Shown: piece after piece, positions 1 to 7,433 of the stretch
Layout of the letters: each line of letters opens with the position of its first letter
Numbering within the stretch: position 1 is the first letter of the stretch
Assembly (NCBI GenBank): GCA_937901435.1
Contig: CALGTJ010000484.1
Coordinates: forward strand, 1-11,163
Origin: an uncultured Rhodobacter sp.
GTDB taxonomy: Bacteria > Pseudomonadota > Alphaproteobacteria > Rhodobacterales > Rhodobacteraceae
Direction: 5' to 3'
Length of the DNA stretch: 11,163 nucleotides
The notes under the pieces: model-generated
The model's database searches: none
Told to the model about the DNA's origin: nothing
What the model saw: only the letters and a program-made list of their open reading frames with translations
Position numbers and translations under genes: made by a program

Positions 1-1
1 G

Positions 2-616
2 CTGCACAGCACGGTCTCTACTGGCCTGCCAGTTTACGGGATGAACCGGGGCACGATTGGCTTTTTGATGAATGAATACAGTCTTGAAGATCTGCCAGCC
101 CGGCTTGAGGCCGCTGAAGAGGCGGCGGTGAACCCGCTGCGGATGCGCGCTGAGATCATGGATGGGACGATCCACGAACAACTGGCGATCAACGAGGTTT
201 CGCTGCTACGGGCCGGGCCGCAAGCGGCCAAGTTGCGGATTTCTGTGGATGGGCGTGTGCGGATGCAGGAACTGGTCTGTGATGGTGCCTTGGTTTGCAC
301 GCCCGCCGGATCAACCGCCTACAACTATTCTGCCCATGGACCGATCCTGCCTATTGGCTCTGACGTGCTGGCGCTGACGGCGATGTCCGCCTTTCGCCCG
401 CGCCGTTGGCGGGGGGCGTTGCTGCCCAAAGCGGCCAAGGTGCGCTTTGACGTGCTCGAGTCAGAAAAGCGCCCCGTGCGGGCAGATGCGGATTCGCGAT
501 CAGTTGAAAACGTGCAGACGGTTGAAATCTTTTCCGATCCAACCGTCACCCATCGCCTGTTGTTCGATCCCGGTCACGGGCTCGAAGAGCGCCTGCTGGA
601 AGAGCAGTTCGTCTAG
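2..616 (+). CDS. nadK: NAD kinase, 3' part (5' end outside window)
   Basis: This is the C-terminal 204 residues of an ATP-dependent NAD kinase, the cytoplasmic enzyme that phosphorylates NAD+ to NADP+. The frame is open from base 2, so the ATG at 41 (in VYGMNRGTIGFLMNEY) is internal and not the start. The N-terminal GGDG nucleotide motif of the family must lie left of the window. Visible hallmarks are the NRGTIGFL segment, the NEVSLLR segment after it, and the signature TPAGSTAYNYSAHGPILP, which binds substrate and supports catalysis. The ending FDPGHGLEERLLEEQFV is what I associate with rhodobacterial NadK. The stop TAG is 614-616. The gene converges on the small minus-strand gene 12 bp downstream. 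NADP supply fits loosely with the NADP-dependent malic enzyme further right, but no co-regulation is shown. The identification is firm; only the 5' end is missing. Confidence 0.95.
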   Translation: MHSTVSTGLPVYGMNRGTIGFLMNEYSLEDLPARLEAAEEAAVNPLRMRAEIMDGTIHEQLAINEVSLLRAGPQAAKLRISVDGRVRMQELVCDGALVCTPAGSTAYNYSAHGPILPIGSDVLALTAMSAFRPRRWRGALLPKAAKVRFDVLESEKRPVRADADSRSVENVQTVEIFSDPTVTHRLLFDPGHGLEERLLEEQFV

Positions 617-628
617 GCCAGGAACGGC

Positions 629-1009
629 TTAGTATACGTTGACGTGGATATATGTGCCGGTGTTGCCGTGGCCGTAAATTTCGATAACCACAGTGACCTC
701 GCCATTGACGATCATATTCGCGACATTGTTGGGCATATACCCGTTGCGCAACATTCTTTCGGCGATATTCCGGTTGTTCAGCGAACTGAAAAAGCTGTCA
801 TACTGATCTTCGGGGTCGCGGATTCCATAGCGGTGATAATTGGCGCGATCCTATCGGATGACCTGCCATGGCTGCGTCAGGCGCACGCCCCTTGAGTTGA
901 AGTGATCGGTCGCGCTTAGCTTGGCCACATAGGTTTCCAAAAGGGCTTGGGCGTTTACCGTGGCGGGCAGGGCGATGAGGGCCGTCAGACAGAAAGCAAG
1001 CAGGCGCAT
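629..1009 (-). pseudogene. Small secreted protein gene interrupted by an in-frame TAG
   Basis: Read on the minus strand, the gene starts at ATG 1009-1007, preceded by GGAG nine bases upstream. This start is preferred over an ATG nine codons earlier because a signal peptide (MRLLAFCLTALIALPATVNA, likely cut before QA) begins directly there. After 52 codons, ending RLTQPWQVIR, a TAG lies at 853-851. The same frame then continues without any other stop for 73 codons (DRANYHRYGIRDPEDQYDSF and so on, ending IHVNVY) to TAA at 631-629. The downstream part reads like real protein, and from memory of rhodobacterial proteins of this type the block VIR-x-DRANYHR is continuous with a sense codon, often Gln. 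A single CAG-to-TAG change would explain it. No frameshift is needed. Function is unknown; export to the periplasm is inferred. Alternatives are a sequencing error, a recent null allele or amber readthrough. The gene is divergent from prpE and convergent with nadK. Confidence 0.72.
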
Positions 1010-1033
1010 TGTGTTAATCTCCAAGCAGTCGAA

Positions 1034-1092
1034 CAAAGAGCTCTTTGGCTAGCGTGCGTTGGCGACAAGCGGCTTGTCAACACTGCCAGTGT
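1034..1092. promoter_or_regulatory. Cluster of three palindromes in the divergent spacer upstream of prpE
   Basis: Three perfect inverted repeats occur within 59 bp. CAAAGAGCTCTTTG (1034-1047) is a 14-bp uninterrupted palindrome. GACAAGC-G-GCTTGTC (1064-1078) has 7-bp arms with one central base. ACACTG-C-CAGTGT (1080-1092) has 6-bp arms with one central base and begins two bases after the previous one ends. They lie 25 bp upstream of the minus-strand ATG at 1009 and about 90-145 bp upstream of prpE. No T-run follows on either strand, so they do not look like terminators. Binding sites for one or more dimeric regulators of prpE or of the small gene are the natural reading, but no regulator can be named from sequence alone. 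Confidence 0.4.
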
Positions 1093-1118
1093 CCCCCGCC
1101 CCGCTTCAAAGCGTCCGC

Positions 1119-1147
1119 TTGCCCGATCCGCGCGCGCCCGCTAACAC
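1119..1147 (+). promoter_or_regulatory. Weak sigma70-like promoter candidate for prpE
   Basis: TTGCCC (1119-1124) and TAACAC (1142-1147) are separated by 17 bases, 32 bp upstream of the prpE ATG. The match to TTGACA/TATAAT is partial (about 4 of 6 and 3 of 6), so this is only a spacing-supported candidate. The palindrome cluster lies just upstream of it, where an activator or repressor could act. Confidence 0.22.
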
Positions 1148-1178
1148 AAGCCAAACATCATAAAAAGCGGGGGACGCC

Positions 1179-3071
1179 ATGACATATGCAGAGGTTTACA
1201 AGACGTGGCAGGACAATCCAGAGCATTTCTGGATGGATCAAGCCAAGGCCATCGACTGGGATCTTCCGCCAAGCAAGGCGCTGTTTGACGAGAACGCCCC
1301 GTTCTACGAGTGGTTTAGCGATGGCTTGACGAATACCTGCTGGAACGCCGTGGACCGCCATGTGGCCACGCGCGGCGATCAGGCCGCGATCATCTATGAC
1401 AGTCCGATCACCGACACCAAATACAGCATCACTTACAAAGAGTTGCAGAGCCGCGTTGCGTTGCTGGCCGGCGTGCTGAAGGCCAAAGGCATCACCAAGG
1501 GCGACCGGGTCATCATCTATATGCCCATGGTGCCCGAGGCGATTATCGCCATGCTGGCTACAACGCGGATCGGTGCGATCCATTCGGTTGTCTTTGGCGG
1601 CTTTGCCTCGAACGAACTGGCCGTGCGCATTGATGATGCCACGCCCAAGGCGATCCTGTCAGCCTCTTGCGGGATAGAGCCGGGGCGAATTGTGGCCTAT
1701 AAACCGCTTTTGGACGGCGCGATTGACCTTGCGCATCACAAGCCCGATTTCACCCTGATCCTGCAACGCGAACAATGCCCCTGCGCGCTGATCGAGGGAC
1801 GTGATTTTGACTGGCACGAGGCGCAGGAGGGCGTTGTTCCGGCGGATTGCGTCCCAGTCGAGGGCAACCATCCGGCCTATATCCTCTACACCTCGGGCAC
1901 GACGGGTCAGCCAAAGGGGGTCGTGCGCCCCACCGGCGGCCATCTGGTCGCGCTGAACTGGACGATGAAGGCGATCTACAACGTCAATCCCGGAGACGTC
2001 TTTTGGGCCGCCTCTGACGTGGGCTGGGTCGTGGGCCACAGTTACATCTGCTACGCGCCGCTGATCGCGGGAAACACGACTGTGGTGTTCGAGGGCAAAC
2101 CGATCGGAACGCCCGATGCAGGCACCTTCTGGCGAGTGATTTCCGAACATAATGTGCGATCCTTCTTTACCGCGCCCACTGCCTTTCGCGCGATCAAACG
2201 TGAAGACCCGAAAGCCGAGTATCTCAAACCCTATGACATTTCTTGCCTGCGCACGCTCTATCTGGCCGGAGAGCGCGCCGACCCGGACACGATTGAATGG
2301 GCGCAGAATATGCTGAAAGTGCCGGTGGTGGATCACTGGTGGCAGACAGAGACAGGCTATACCATCGCCGGAAACCCGATGGGAATCGAGCCGCTGCCAA
2401 TTAAGATCGGCTCTCCTTCTGTGCCCATGCCCGGCTATGACATTGATATTCTTGATGAAGCAGGCCACCCGATGCCCGCCGGGGAATTGGGTGCCATCGC
2501 GATCAAATTGCCGCTGCCACCGGGCACACTGCCGGGGTTGTGGAATGCCACAGACCGTTTTCACAAATCCTACCTCGCCCATTTTCCGGGTTACTACGAG
2601 ACCGGGGACGCGGGGATGAAGGATGAGGACGGCTATCTCTGGATCATGGCGCGCACCGACGATGTGATCAATGTCGCCGGTCACCGTCTCAGCACGGGCG
2701 GCATGGAAGAAGTGCTTGCCTCGCACCCGGATGTGGCCGAATGCGCGGTGATCGGCGTGACGGACGAGCTGAAGGGGCAATTGCCCATGGGGTTTGTCTG
2801 TCTCACCAAGGGCGTGAACCGGCCCCACGACGAGATCGCAAAGGAATGCATCAAGCTGGTGCGCGACAAGATCGGCCCGGTGGCCGCGTTCAAATTGGTC
2901 TCTGTGGTGGATCGTCTGCCCAAAACTCGCTCGGGTAAAATCTTGCGCGCCACGATGGTCAAAATCGCCGATGGTGCAGAGTTCAAAATGCCCGCAACCA
3001 TCGACGATCCGGCGATCCTCGACGAGATCCGCGTCGCTGTCGGTGACTTGGGATACCCAAGTCAATCATAG
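1179..3071 (+). CDS. prpE: Propionyl-CoA synthetase (propionate-CoA ligase)
   Basis: This is a 630-residue cytoplasmic acyl-CoA synthetase of the ANL (AMP-forming) superfamily. It activates propionate with ATP and CoA to propionyl-CoA through an acyl-adenylate. The motifs run in the expected order: YILYTSGTTGQPKGVV (P-loop-like, about residues 234-249), the propionate-type stretch ASDVGWVVGHSYICYAPL, WWQTETG (387-393), YETGDAG then DGYLWIMARTDDVINVAGHR (hinge and A8 region), and PKTRSGKILR with the catalytic, acetylation-regulated lysine at K587. The overall pattern, including PTGGHLVALNWTMKAIY and the ending beyond SGKILRATMVKIADG, fits PrpE better than Acs (AcsA usually reads GKIMRRILRKIA), though the two share chemistry and acetate use is possible. 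The start ATG at 1179 follows a GGGGGA ribosome site. Length and motifs are intact. Propionyl-CoA would feed the methylmalonyl-CoA or methylcitrate route, neither of which is in the window. Confidence 0.93.
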   Translation: MTYAEVYKTWQDNPEHFWMDQAKAIDWDLPPSKALFDENAPFYEWFSDGLTNTCWNAVDRHVATRGDQAAIIYDSPITDTKYSITYKELQSRVALLAGVLKAKGITKGDRVIIYMPMVPEAIIAMLATTRIGAIHSVVFGGFASNELAVRIDDATPKAILSASCGIEPGRIVAYKPLLDGAIDLAHHKPDFTLILQREQCPCALIEGRDFDWHEAQEGVVPADCVPVEGNHPAYILYTSGTTGQPKGVVRPTGGHLVALNWTMKAIYNVNPGDVFWAASDVGWVVGHSYICYAPLIAGNTTVVFEGKPIGTPDAGTFWRVISEHNVRSFFTAPTAFRAIKREDPKAEYLKPYDISCLRTLYLAGERADPDTIEWAQNMLKVPVVDHWWQTETGYTIAGNPMGIEPLPIKIGSPSVPMPGYDIDILDEAGHPMPAGELGAIAIKLPLPPGTLPGLWNATDRFHKSYLAHFPGYYETGDAGMKDEDGYLWIMARTDDVINVAGHRLSTGGMEEVLASHPDVAECAVIGVTDELKGQLPMGFVCLTKGVNRPHDEIAKECIKLVRDKIGPVAAFKLVSVVDRLPKTRSGKILRATMVKIADGAEFKMPATIDDPAILDEIRVAVGDLGYPSQS

Positions 3072-3123
3072 GCACCAATGGGCCCCAGTGACTGCGCAAG
3101 CAGCCTCTGGGGAGAAGAACGTG

Positions 3124-3186
3124 GGCGCTTTAGCGCCTCAATCTGGTTGATCCAACCAAAAGGAGGCGCTGAAGCGCCGGTTTGGT
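3124..3186. terminator. Nested hairpin cluster between convergent prpE and maeB
   Basis: The stem GGCGCT-TT-AGCGCC (3124-3137) recurs with different loop bases as GGCGCT-GA-AGCGCC (3165-3178). Between them TGGTTG-ATC-CAACCA (3144-3158) forms another hairpin. The second GC stem is also enclosed by ACCAAA (3155-3160) and TTTGGT (3181-3186), making a longer composite stem. Because bases 3155-3158 belong to both the TGGTTG/CAACCA and ACCAAA/TTTGGT helices, those two folds exclude one another. Read leftward, the second GC stem is followed by TCCTTTT, so it is a reasonable intrinsic terminator for maeB. In the prpE direction no clear T-run follows, so termination there may depend on the stem alone or on Rho. 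Confidence 0.5.
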
Positions 3187-3188
3187 CT

Positions 3189-3217
3189 CCCCCTCTTTGT
3201 CTTCGCCAAAGAAGGGG
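3189..3217. terminator. Further bidirectional stem-loop before the maeB stop codon
   Basis: CCCCTCTTTG (from 3190) can pair with CAAAGAAGGGG (3207-3217) around a short TCTTCGC loop, with one bulged base. It lies 20 bp beyond the maeB stop codon (3240-3238) and about 120 bp beyond prpE. Together with the adjacent hairpins it likely insulates the two convergent genes. No long T-run follows on either strand, so its efficiency as a terminator is uncertain. Confidence 0.4.
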
Positions 3218-3237
3218 CCCGCCGACCAGATCGACGC

Positions 3238-5520
3238 TTAACCGTAATGGGCAACCGGAGTGCCTGCCAATGCTGTCATGTTCAGCAACCCGCGCGCGGT
3301 GATCGACGGGGTCACGATATGGGCGCGGTTGCCCATGCCCATCAGGATCGGACCGACTTCCAGCCCGCCTGCGCGCATTTTCAGGATGTTGCGCACCCCC
3401 GAGGCCGCATCTGTATTGGCAAAGACCAGACAGTTGGCCGCGCCCTCGAACCGGGCCTGTGGGAAGATCCGATCGCGCAATTCCTGATCAAGGGCTGCAT
3501 CGGCGTGCATCTCGCCCTCGTACAGAAAGTCGCGCGGTTGAGAGTCGAGGATTGCCAGCGCGCCCCGCATCCGTCGGCCTGTATCACAGTCCAGATTGCC
3601 GAACTGCGAGTGCGAGCACATCGCAATTTTCGGAACCACACCAAAGCGTTTGACGTGTCGGGCACAGGCTATGACGGTTTCTGCGATCTGGGCGGGGGTG
3701 GGTTCGGGATGCACCTGGGTGTCGGCCACGAACAGTGGGCCGTCTTCGAGGATCATCAGCGAGAGCGCACCGACCGGGCGCAGATCCGGGGTCCCAAGCA
3801 CTTGAGTGATGTAATTGAGGTGCCACAGAAATTGGCCAAATGTGCCACAGATCAGCGAATCTGCCTCGCCGCGATGGACCATGACCGCGCCAATGGCGGT
3901 GGTATTGGTGCGCATGATGGCGCGGGCGAGGTCCGGAGTAACGCCCTTGCGTTCCATCAATTTGTGGTAATCGGACCAATAGTCGTAATAGCGCGGGTCG
4001 TTTTCCGGGTTCACCAGTTCGAAATCCCGGCCCGGACGGATCGGCAGACCTGCCCGTTCGGCGCGCATTTCGACCACTTCGGGGCGACCGATGAGGATTG
4101 GGCGATCAGTGGTTTCCTCGATCATCGCATTTGCCGCGCGCAAGACGCGTTCGTCCTCGCCCTCGGCAAAGACGATTGTGCGCGTCGCGGTCGCGGCGGC
4201 CTCAAACACCGGGCGCATGATCAGGGCAGAGCGGAAGACCGAACTGTCCAGCTTGGCGCGATAGGCCTCGAAATCCGCAATCGGACGGGTGGCGACGCCA
4301 CTTTCCATCGCAGCACGCGCGACTGCCGTGGCGACAACGCCTGTCAGGCGTGGATCAAAGGCTTTTGGGATCAGATAGTTAGGCCCAAAGGTCATGCTTT
4401 CGCCCTGATAGGCCGCGGCGGCCTCTGCACTGGTCGAGGCGCGCGCAAGAGAGGCGATGGCGTCAATGCAGGCCAGCTTCATCTCGTCATTGATTTCTGT
4501 TGCACCCACATCCAGCGCGCCACGAAAAATGAAGGGAAAGCACAGCACGTTGTTGACCTGATTGGGCACGTCAGAGCGGCCCGTTGCGATGATCGCATCA
4601 GGGGCGACGTCGCGCGCCAGTTCCGGCAGGATCTCGGGGTTCGGGTTGGCCAGAGCAAAGATAATGGGCTGCTTGGACATGCGCGCGACCATCTCTGGCT
4701 TGAGGATATTTGCGCCGGACAGACCCAGAAACAAATCGGCGCCATCGATCACATCGCCAAGGTTGCGATGTCCGCCGGGTTGGGCGTACTCGGCCTTTTG
4801 CTCTGTCATTTCGGGGTCGTTGCGCCCCTCGTGCACCAGCCCGTGCAGATCGCACAGCCAGACATTTTCCCTCTTAACGCCCAGTTTCAAAAGCATATTC
4901 AGACAAGCGATACCAGCGGCCCCGCCACCCGTCGACACCACCTTGATGTCCTCGAACTTCTTTTCTGCCACGAACAGGGCATTGGTGGCCGCCGCGCCAA
5001 CCACGACGGCTGTCCCATGCTGGTCGTCATGAAAGACGGGGATATTCATCCGTTCTCGGCAGAGCTTTTCGACGATGAAACAGTCGGGCGCCTTGATGTC
5101 TTCGAGGTTAATCGCGCCAAATGTTGGTTCCAGCGCGCAGACGATATCGGCCAGTTTTTCCGGATCTGATTCATTCACCTCGATATCAAAACAGTCGATA
5201 TTGGCGAATTTCTTGAACAAAACCGCCTTACCTTCCATCACCGGTTTTGCCGCCGCGGCACCGATATTGCCCAGCCCAAGAACCGCCGTGCCGTTTGAAA
5301 CAACCGCGACCAGATTGGCCCGTGCCGTGTAGCGGCTGGCGCTTGCGGGATCGTCGCGAATTTCGAGGCAGGCGTCGGCCACGCCGGGAGAATAGGCCAG
5401 CGACAGGTCGCGACCGTTCGCCAAAGGCTTGGTCGCGCGGATTTCCAGCTTTCCGGGCTTTGGGAACTCGTGATAGTTCAGCGCAGTCTGACGAAAGCTG
5501 TCCTGGCGGTTGTCGGTCAC
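3238..5520 (-). CDS. maeB: NADP-dependent malic enzyme, hybrid with phosphotransacetylase-like domain
   Basis: This 760-residue protein has the two-domain MaeB layout. The N-terminal malic enzyme (about 1-420) oxidatively decarboxylates malate to pyruvate with NADP+. Its landmarks are the Tyr in [12 protein letters not shown] (Y43), the catalytic Lys in GKAVLFKKF (K98), metal-binding E140/D141 ([10 protein letters not shown]) and D166 (FHDDQHGTA), and the dinucleotide motif GGGAAG at 198-203. The C-terminal part (about 430-750, with [42 protein letters not shown]) resembles phosphotransacetylase; in this family it is usually an acetyl-CoA-responsive regulatory domain, not an active Pta. The start is GTG at 5520-5518, six bases after AGGGAGA; no in-frame ATG nearby is as well placed. 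Length matches the family. It converges on prpE and is divergent from cdd, with an 18-bp inverted repeat 26 bp upstream of the start. It links the TCA cycle to pyruvate and NADPH during growth on organic acids. Confidence 0.95.
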   Translation of the reverse strand: MTDNRQDSFRQTALNYHEFPKPGKLEIRATKPLANGRDLSLAYSPGVADACLEIRDDPASASRYTARANLVAVVSNGTAVLGLGNIGAAAAKPVMEGKAVLFKKFANIDCFDIEVNESDPEKLADIVCALEPTFGAINLEDIKAPDCFIVEKLCRERMNIPVFHDDQHGTAVVVGAAATNALFVAEKKFEDIKVVSTGGGAAGIACLNMLLKLGVKRENVWLCDLHGLVHEGRNDPEMTEQKAEYAQPGGHRNLGDVIDGADLFLGLSGANILKPEMVARMSKQPIIFALANPNPEILPELARDVAPDAIIATGRSDVPNQVNNVLCFPFIFRGALDVGATEINDEMKLACIDAIASLARASTSAEAAAAYQGESMTFGPNYLIPKAFDPRLTGVVATAVARAAMESGVATRPIADFEAYRAKLDSSVFRSALIMRPVFEAAATATRTIVFAEGEDERVLRAANAMIEETTDRPILIGRPEVVEMRAERAGLPIRPGRDFELVNPENDPRYYDYWSDYHKLMERKGVTPDLARAIMRTNTTAIGAVMVHRGEADSLICGTFGQFLWHLNYITQVLGTPDLRPVGALSLMILEDGPLFVADTQVHPEPTPAQIAETVIACARHVKRFGVVPKIAMCSHSQFGNLDCDTGRRMRGALAILDSQPRDFLYEGEMHADAALDQELRDRIFPQARFEGAANCLVFANTDAASGVRNILKMRAGGLEVGPILMGMGNRAHIVTPSITARGLLNMTALAGTPVAHYG

Positions 5521-5545
5521 TTAAATTCTCCCTGTTTCGTCAAGA

Positions 5546-5563
5546 TAGTTTAATGTTAAACTA
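5546..5563. promoter_or_regulatory. 18-bp AT-rich inverted repeat upstream of maeB, likely operator
   Basis: TAGTTTAA-TG-TTAAACTA has perfect 8-bp arms around a 2-bp centre. It sits 26 bp upstream of the maeB GTG and stands out as AT-rich in a GC-rich spacer. Its length and symmetry suit a winged-helix dimer such as a MarR-family regulator, which commonly binds AT-rich palindromes of this size, but no regulator gene is present in the window. At this distance a bound protein would most simply repress maeB by covering its promoter. Confidence 0.5.
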
Positions 5564-5618
5564 CCCGCGCGGCGCAGCATTGCGGCTTTTACCGACCCGT
5601 GACACAAAGTGCAACTTT

Positions 5619-5628
5619 TTTGCGCAAA
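5619..5628. promoter_or_regulatory. TTTGCGCAAA palindrome in the maeB-cdd divergent spacer
   Basis: A perfect 10-bp palindrome lies near the middle of the spacer, about 98 bp from the maeB start and 91 bp from the cdd start. Short palindromes of this kind can arise by chance, so the regulatory reading rests mainly on its position between divergent genes. Confidence 0.22.
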
Positions 5629-5692
5629 CTTGGGGCATGTGGCCTGAACAGGCAAGCCCCCTTGCATCGTTGCCCGCAGCAAAGCACTGTGA

Positions 5693-5707
5693 CATCACGA
5701 TGTGATG
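5693..5707. promoter_or_regulatory. CATCAC-GAT-GTGATG inverted repeat directly before cdd
   Basis: Perfect 6-bp arms surround three bases. The repeat ends 12 bases before the chosen cdd ATG and almost touches the AAGG ribosome site. It could be an operator for the nucleoside-salvage operon or a small mRNA hairpin affecting cdd translation. The right arm also contains GTG and ATG codons in frame with cdd, which could be mistaken for starts. Confidence 0.3.
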
Positions 5708-5719
5708 AAAGGCAAATCC

Positions 5720-6124
5720 ATGGCTGACCCCGTGTCTCTGTTGCAAGCGGCCTTAAAGGTGCGCGAGAACGCATATGCCCCTTATTCCAATTTCAAGGTG
5801 GGCGCGGCGGTGCGGGCCAGTTCCGGCGTGATTTATGCCGGTTGCAACGTGGAGAACATTGCCTACCCGGAAGGCACCTGTGCCGAGGCGGGCGCGATTG
5901 CCGCGATGATCGCAGCCGGAGACAGCAGGATCGAAGAAGTGGCAGTGATTGCAGGCGGGGGCATGCCTGTCGCGCCCTGTGGGGGCTGTCGTCAAAAACT
6001 GGCGGAATTCGCTGGGCCAGAGGTGATCGTGACCATGGCAACCACGGCGGGGGCGCAAACCGTGACACGTGTGGGCGATTTGCTGCCGGGTGCGTTCAAC
6101 ACGGGCCAAATGGACCCAAGCTAG
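5720..6124 (+). CDS. cdd: Cytidine deaminase
   Basis: This 134-residue enzyme has the length typical of the homotetrameric cytidine deaminases and converts cytidine and deoxycytidine to uridine and deoxyuridine in the cytoplasm. The substrate-binding stretch GCNVENIAYPEG (N43, E45) is followed by TCAEAGAI, giving the zinc ligand C54 and catalytic E56. PCGGC supplies the other zinc cysteines, C87 and C90. The second-shell residues read CAEAG where many homologues have CAERN; from memory this variant is usual in alphaproteobacteria and should not imply loss of activity. The start ATG at 5720 is chosen because AAGG (5709-5712) lies seven bases upstream and the N terminus then fits the family; in-frame GTG 5702 and ATG 5705 would add six or five residues without a better ribosome site. 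It is the first gene of the salvage operon; deoA begins one base after its stop. Confidence 0.94.
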   Translation: MADPVSLLQAALKVRENAYAPYSNFKVGAAVRASSGVIYAGCNVENIAYPEGTCAEAGAIAAMIAAGDSRIEEVAVIAGGGMPVAPCGGCRQKLAEFAGPEVIVTMATTAGAQTVTRVGDLLPGAFNTGQMDPS

Positions 6125-6125
6125 G

Positions 6126-7433
6126 ATGGACGCGCAAAGGATCCTTTCGGTATTGCGGCAGGGGCAAGAGCTGTCGTCTGCTGATATAAAGTGGTTTGCC
6201 AATGGCTTGGCTGATGGTCGCGTTGACGATGCGCAGGCGGGGGCCTTTGCCATGGGGATCTGTCGCGCGCCGATGAGCGATCAGCAGAGGATTGATCTGA
6301 CCCTTGCCATGCGCGACAGCGGAGAGGTCTTGCACTGGGATTTGCCGGGCCCTGTGGTCGACAAACACTCGACCGGAGGGGTGGGGGATTGCGTCTCTTT
6401 GATGCTGGGTCCGGCGCTGGCAGCACTTGGGGCCTATGTTCCGATGCTGTCCGGGCGCGGACTGGGCCATAGCGGTGGAACGCTTGACAAACTCGAGGCG
6501 ATTCCGGGCCTGCGCACAGAGATGGATACCGAAAGCTTTGTCCGGACAGTGGCCGAAACGGGCTGTATCATCGCCGCTGCCAGCGACCACATCGCCCCGG
6601 CGGACCGCCGGCTTTATGCGATTCGCGATGTGACCGGGACGATTGACTCGATTGATTTGATTACCGCATCGATCCTGTCCAAGAAGCTGGCGGGCGGTGT
6701 CGGGCCGTTGGTTTTGGACGTCAAGGTTGGGTCTGGCGCGTTCATGAAGACGATGGCAGAGGCGGAAGCCTTGGCAAATGCGCTGGTCACGACGGCGAAC
6801 GGGGCGGCGGGTCCGACCTCGGCATTGATCACGGATATGAGCCAGCCTTGTGTTCCCTCGATCGGCAACGCGCTTGAAATCATGGAAGTGATGGAGCTTT
6901 TGACCGATCCGGACGAGACAGAGGTCTTGTCGATGCTTGTCGCGGAACTGGGCGGAGAGGTCCTGCGCCTCGCGGGAATGGCCGATCAGCGTGACGAGGG
7001 CGCGGTGCAGATCCGCGAGGTGATCCGGTCTGGCGCGGCTGCAGAACGATTTGGCCGAATGGTCGCTGCTATGGGCGGGCCTGCGGATTTTGTGGAGCGC
7101 TGGCGCGACCGTCTGCCCTCTGCCCCGGTTGTGCGCGAAGTTATCGCCGTGGAAACCGGGTTTATCACCGCCATGGATGGGCAAAATCTGGGCATGGCGG
7201 TGGTTAACCTTGGTGGTGGGCGATTGCGCGCGGGTGATAAGGTCAACCCATCGGTGGGCCTGTCGGACGTGGCGCTGATCGGGGATCCGGTGCAAAAGGG
7301 CGACCCGCTTGCCATTGTACACGCCAGCAGCGAGGCCGAGGCGCAACGCGCCATCGACGGGCTTGGCGCAGCTTTTACGATAAGCGACGAGGCCATTGAT
7401 ATGCCCCCCTTGATTCTGAAAACCATCCGCTGA
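6126..7433 (+). CDS. deoA: Thymidine phosphorylase
   Basis: This 435-residue member of the pyrimidine nucleoside phosphorylase family catalyses reversible phosphorolysis of thymidine (and deoxyuridine, which Cdd can supply) to the base and deoxyribose-1-phosphate. Diagnostic motifs are KHSTGGVGD starting at K80 (phosphate site), the family signature SGRGLGHSGGTLDKLEAIPG (109-128), and DVKVGSGAFMK. Length agrees with the family (about 440). The ATG at 6126 is one base after the cdd stop TAG, implying translational coupling; the frame is open further upstream, but that stretch overlaps the 3' end of cdd and lacks family similarity. Its stop overlaps the deoB start (TGATG). The liberated sugar phosphate goes to DeoB, encoded next. 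Confidence 0.95.
   Translation: MDAQRILSVLRQGQELSSADIKWFANGLADGRVDDAQAGAFAMGICRAPMSDQQRIDLTLAMRDSGEVLHWDLPGPVVDKHSTGGVGDCVSLMLGPALAALGAYVPMLSGRGLGHSGGTLDKLEAIPGLRTEMDTESFVRTVAETGCIIAAASDHIAPADRRLYAIRDVTGTIDSIDLITASILSKKLAGGVGPLVLDVKVGSGAFMKTMAEAEALANALVTTANGAAGPTSALITDMSQPCVPSIGNALEIMEVMELLTDPDETEVLSMLVAELGGEVLRLAGMADQRDEGAVQIREVIRSGAAAERFGRMVAAMGGPADFVERWRDRLPSAPVVREVIAVETGFITAMDGQNLGMAVVNLGGGRLRAGDKVNPSVGLSDVALIGDPVQKGDPLAIVHASSEAEAQRAIDGLGAAFTISDEAIDMPPLILKTIR

Noticed and set aside
644..895. 83-codon plus-strand frame in the nadK-prpE spacer
   Set aside because: It starts without a ribosome site and overlaps antisense the better-supported small secreted gene, whose minus-strand sequence explains the open frame.
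1659..3065. 468-codon open frame on the minus strand antisense to prpE
   Set aside because: It lies wholly within a clearly coding prpE, has His/Arg/Asp-rich composition typical of antisense reading of GC-rich codons, and shows no recognisable motif.
3247..5169. 640-codon open frame on the plus strand antisense to maeB
   Set aside because: The opposite strand encodes a complete two-domain MaeB with all catalytic motifs. This frame is compositionally odd (rich in Arg, His, Gly, Cys) and without family features.
5702..5719. GTG 5702 or ATG 5705 as the cdd start
   Set aside because: Neither has a better-placed ribosome site; AAGG at 5709-5712 is correctly spaced only for ATG 5720, which also gives the usual N terminus of the family.
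6096..7346. 416-codon open frame on the minus strand antisense to deoA
   Set aside because: It is a shadow of the deoA codons with no motif, signal or ribosome site supporting it.
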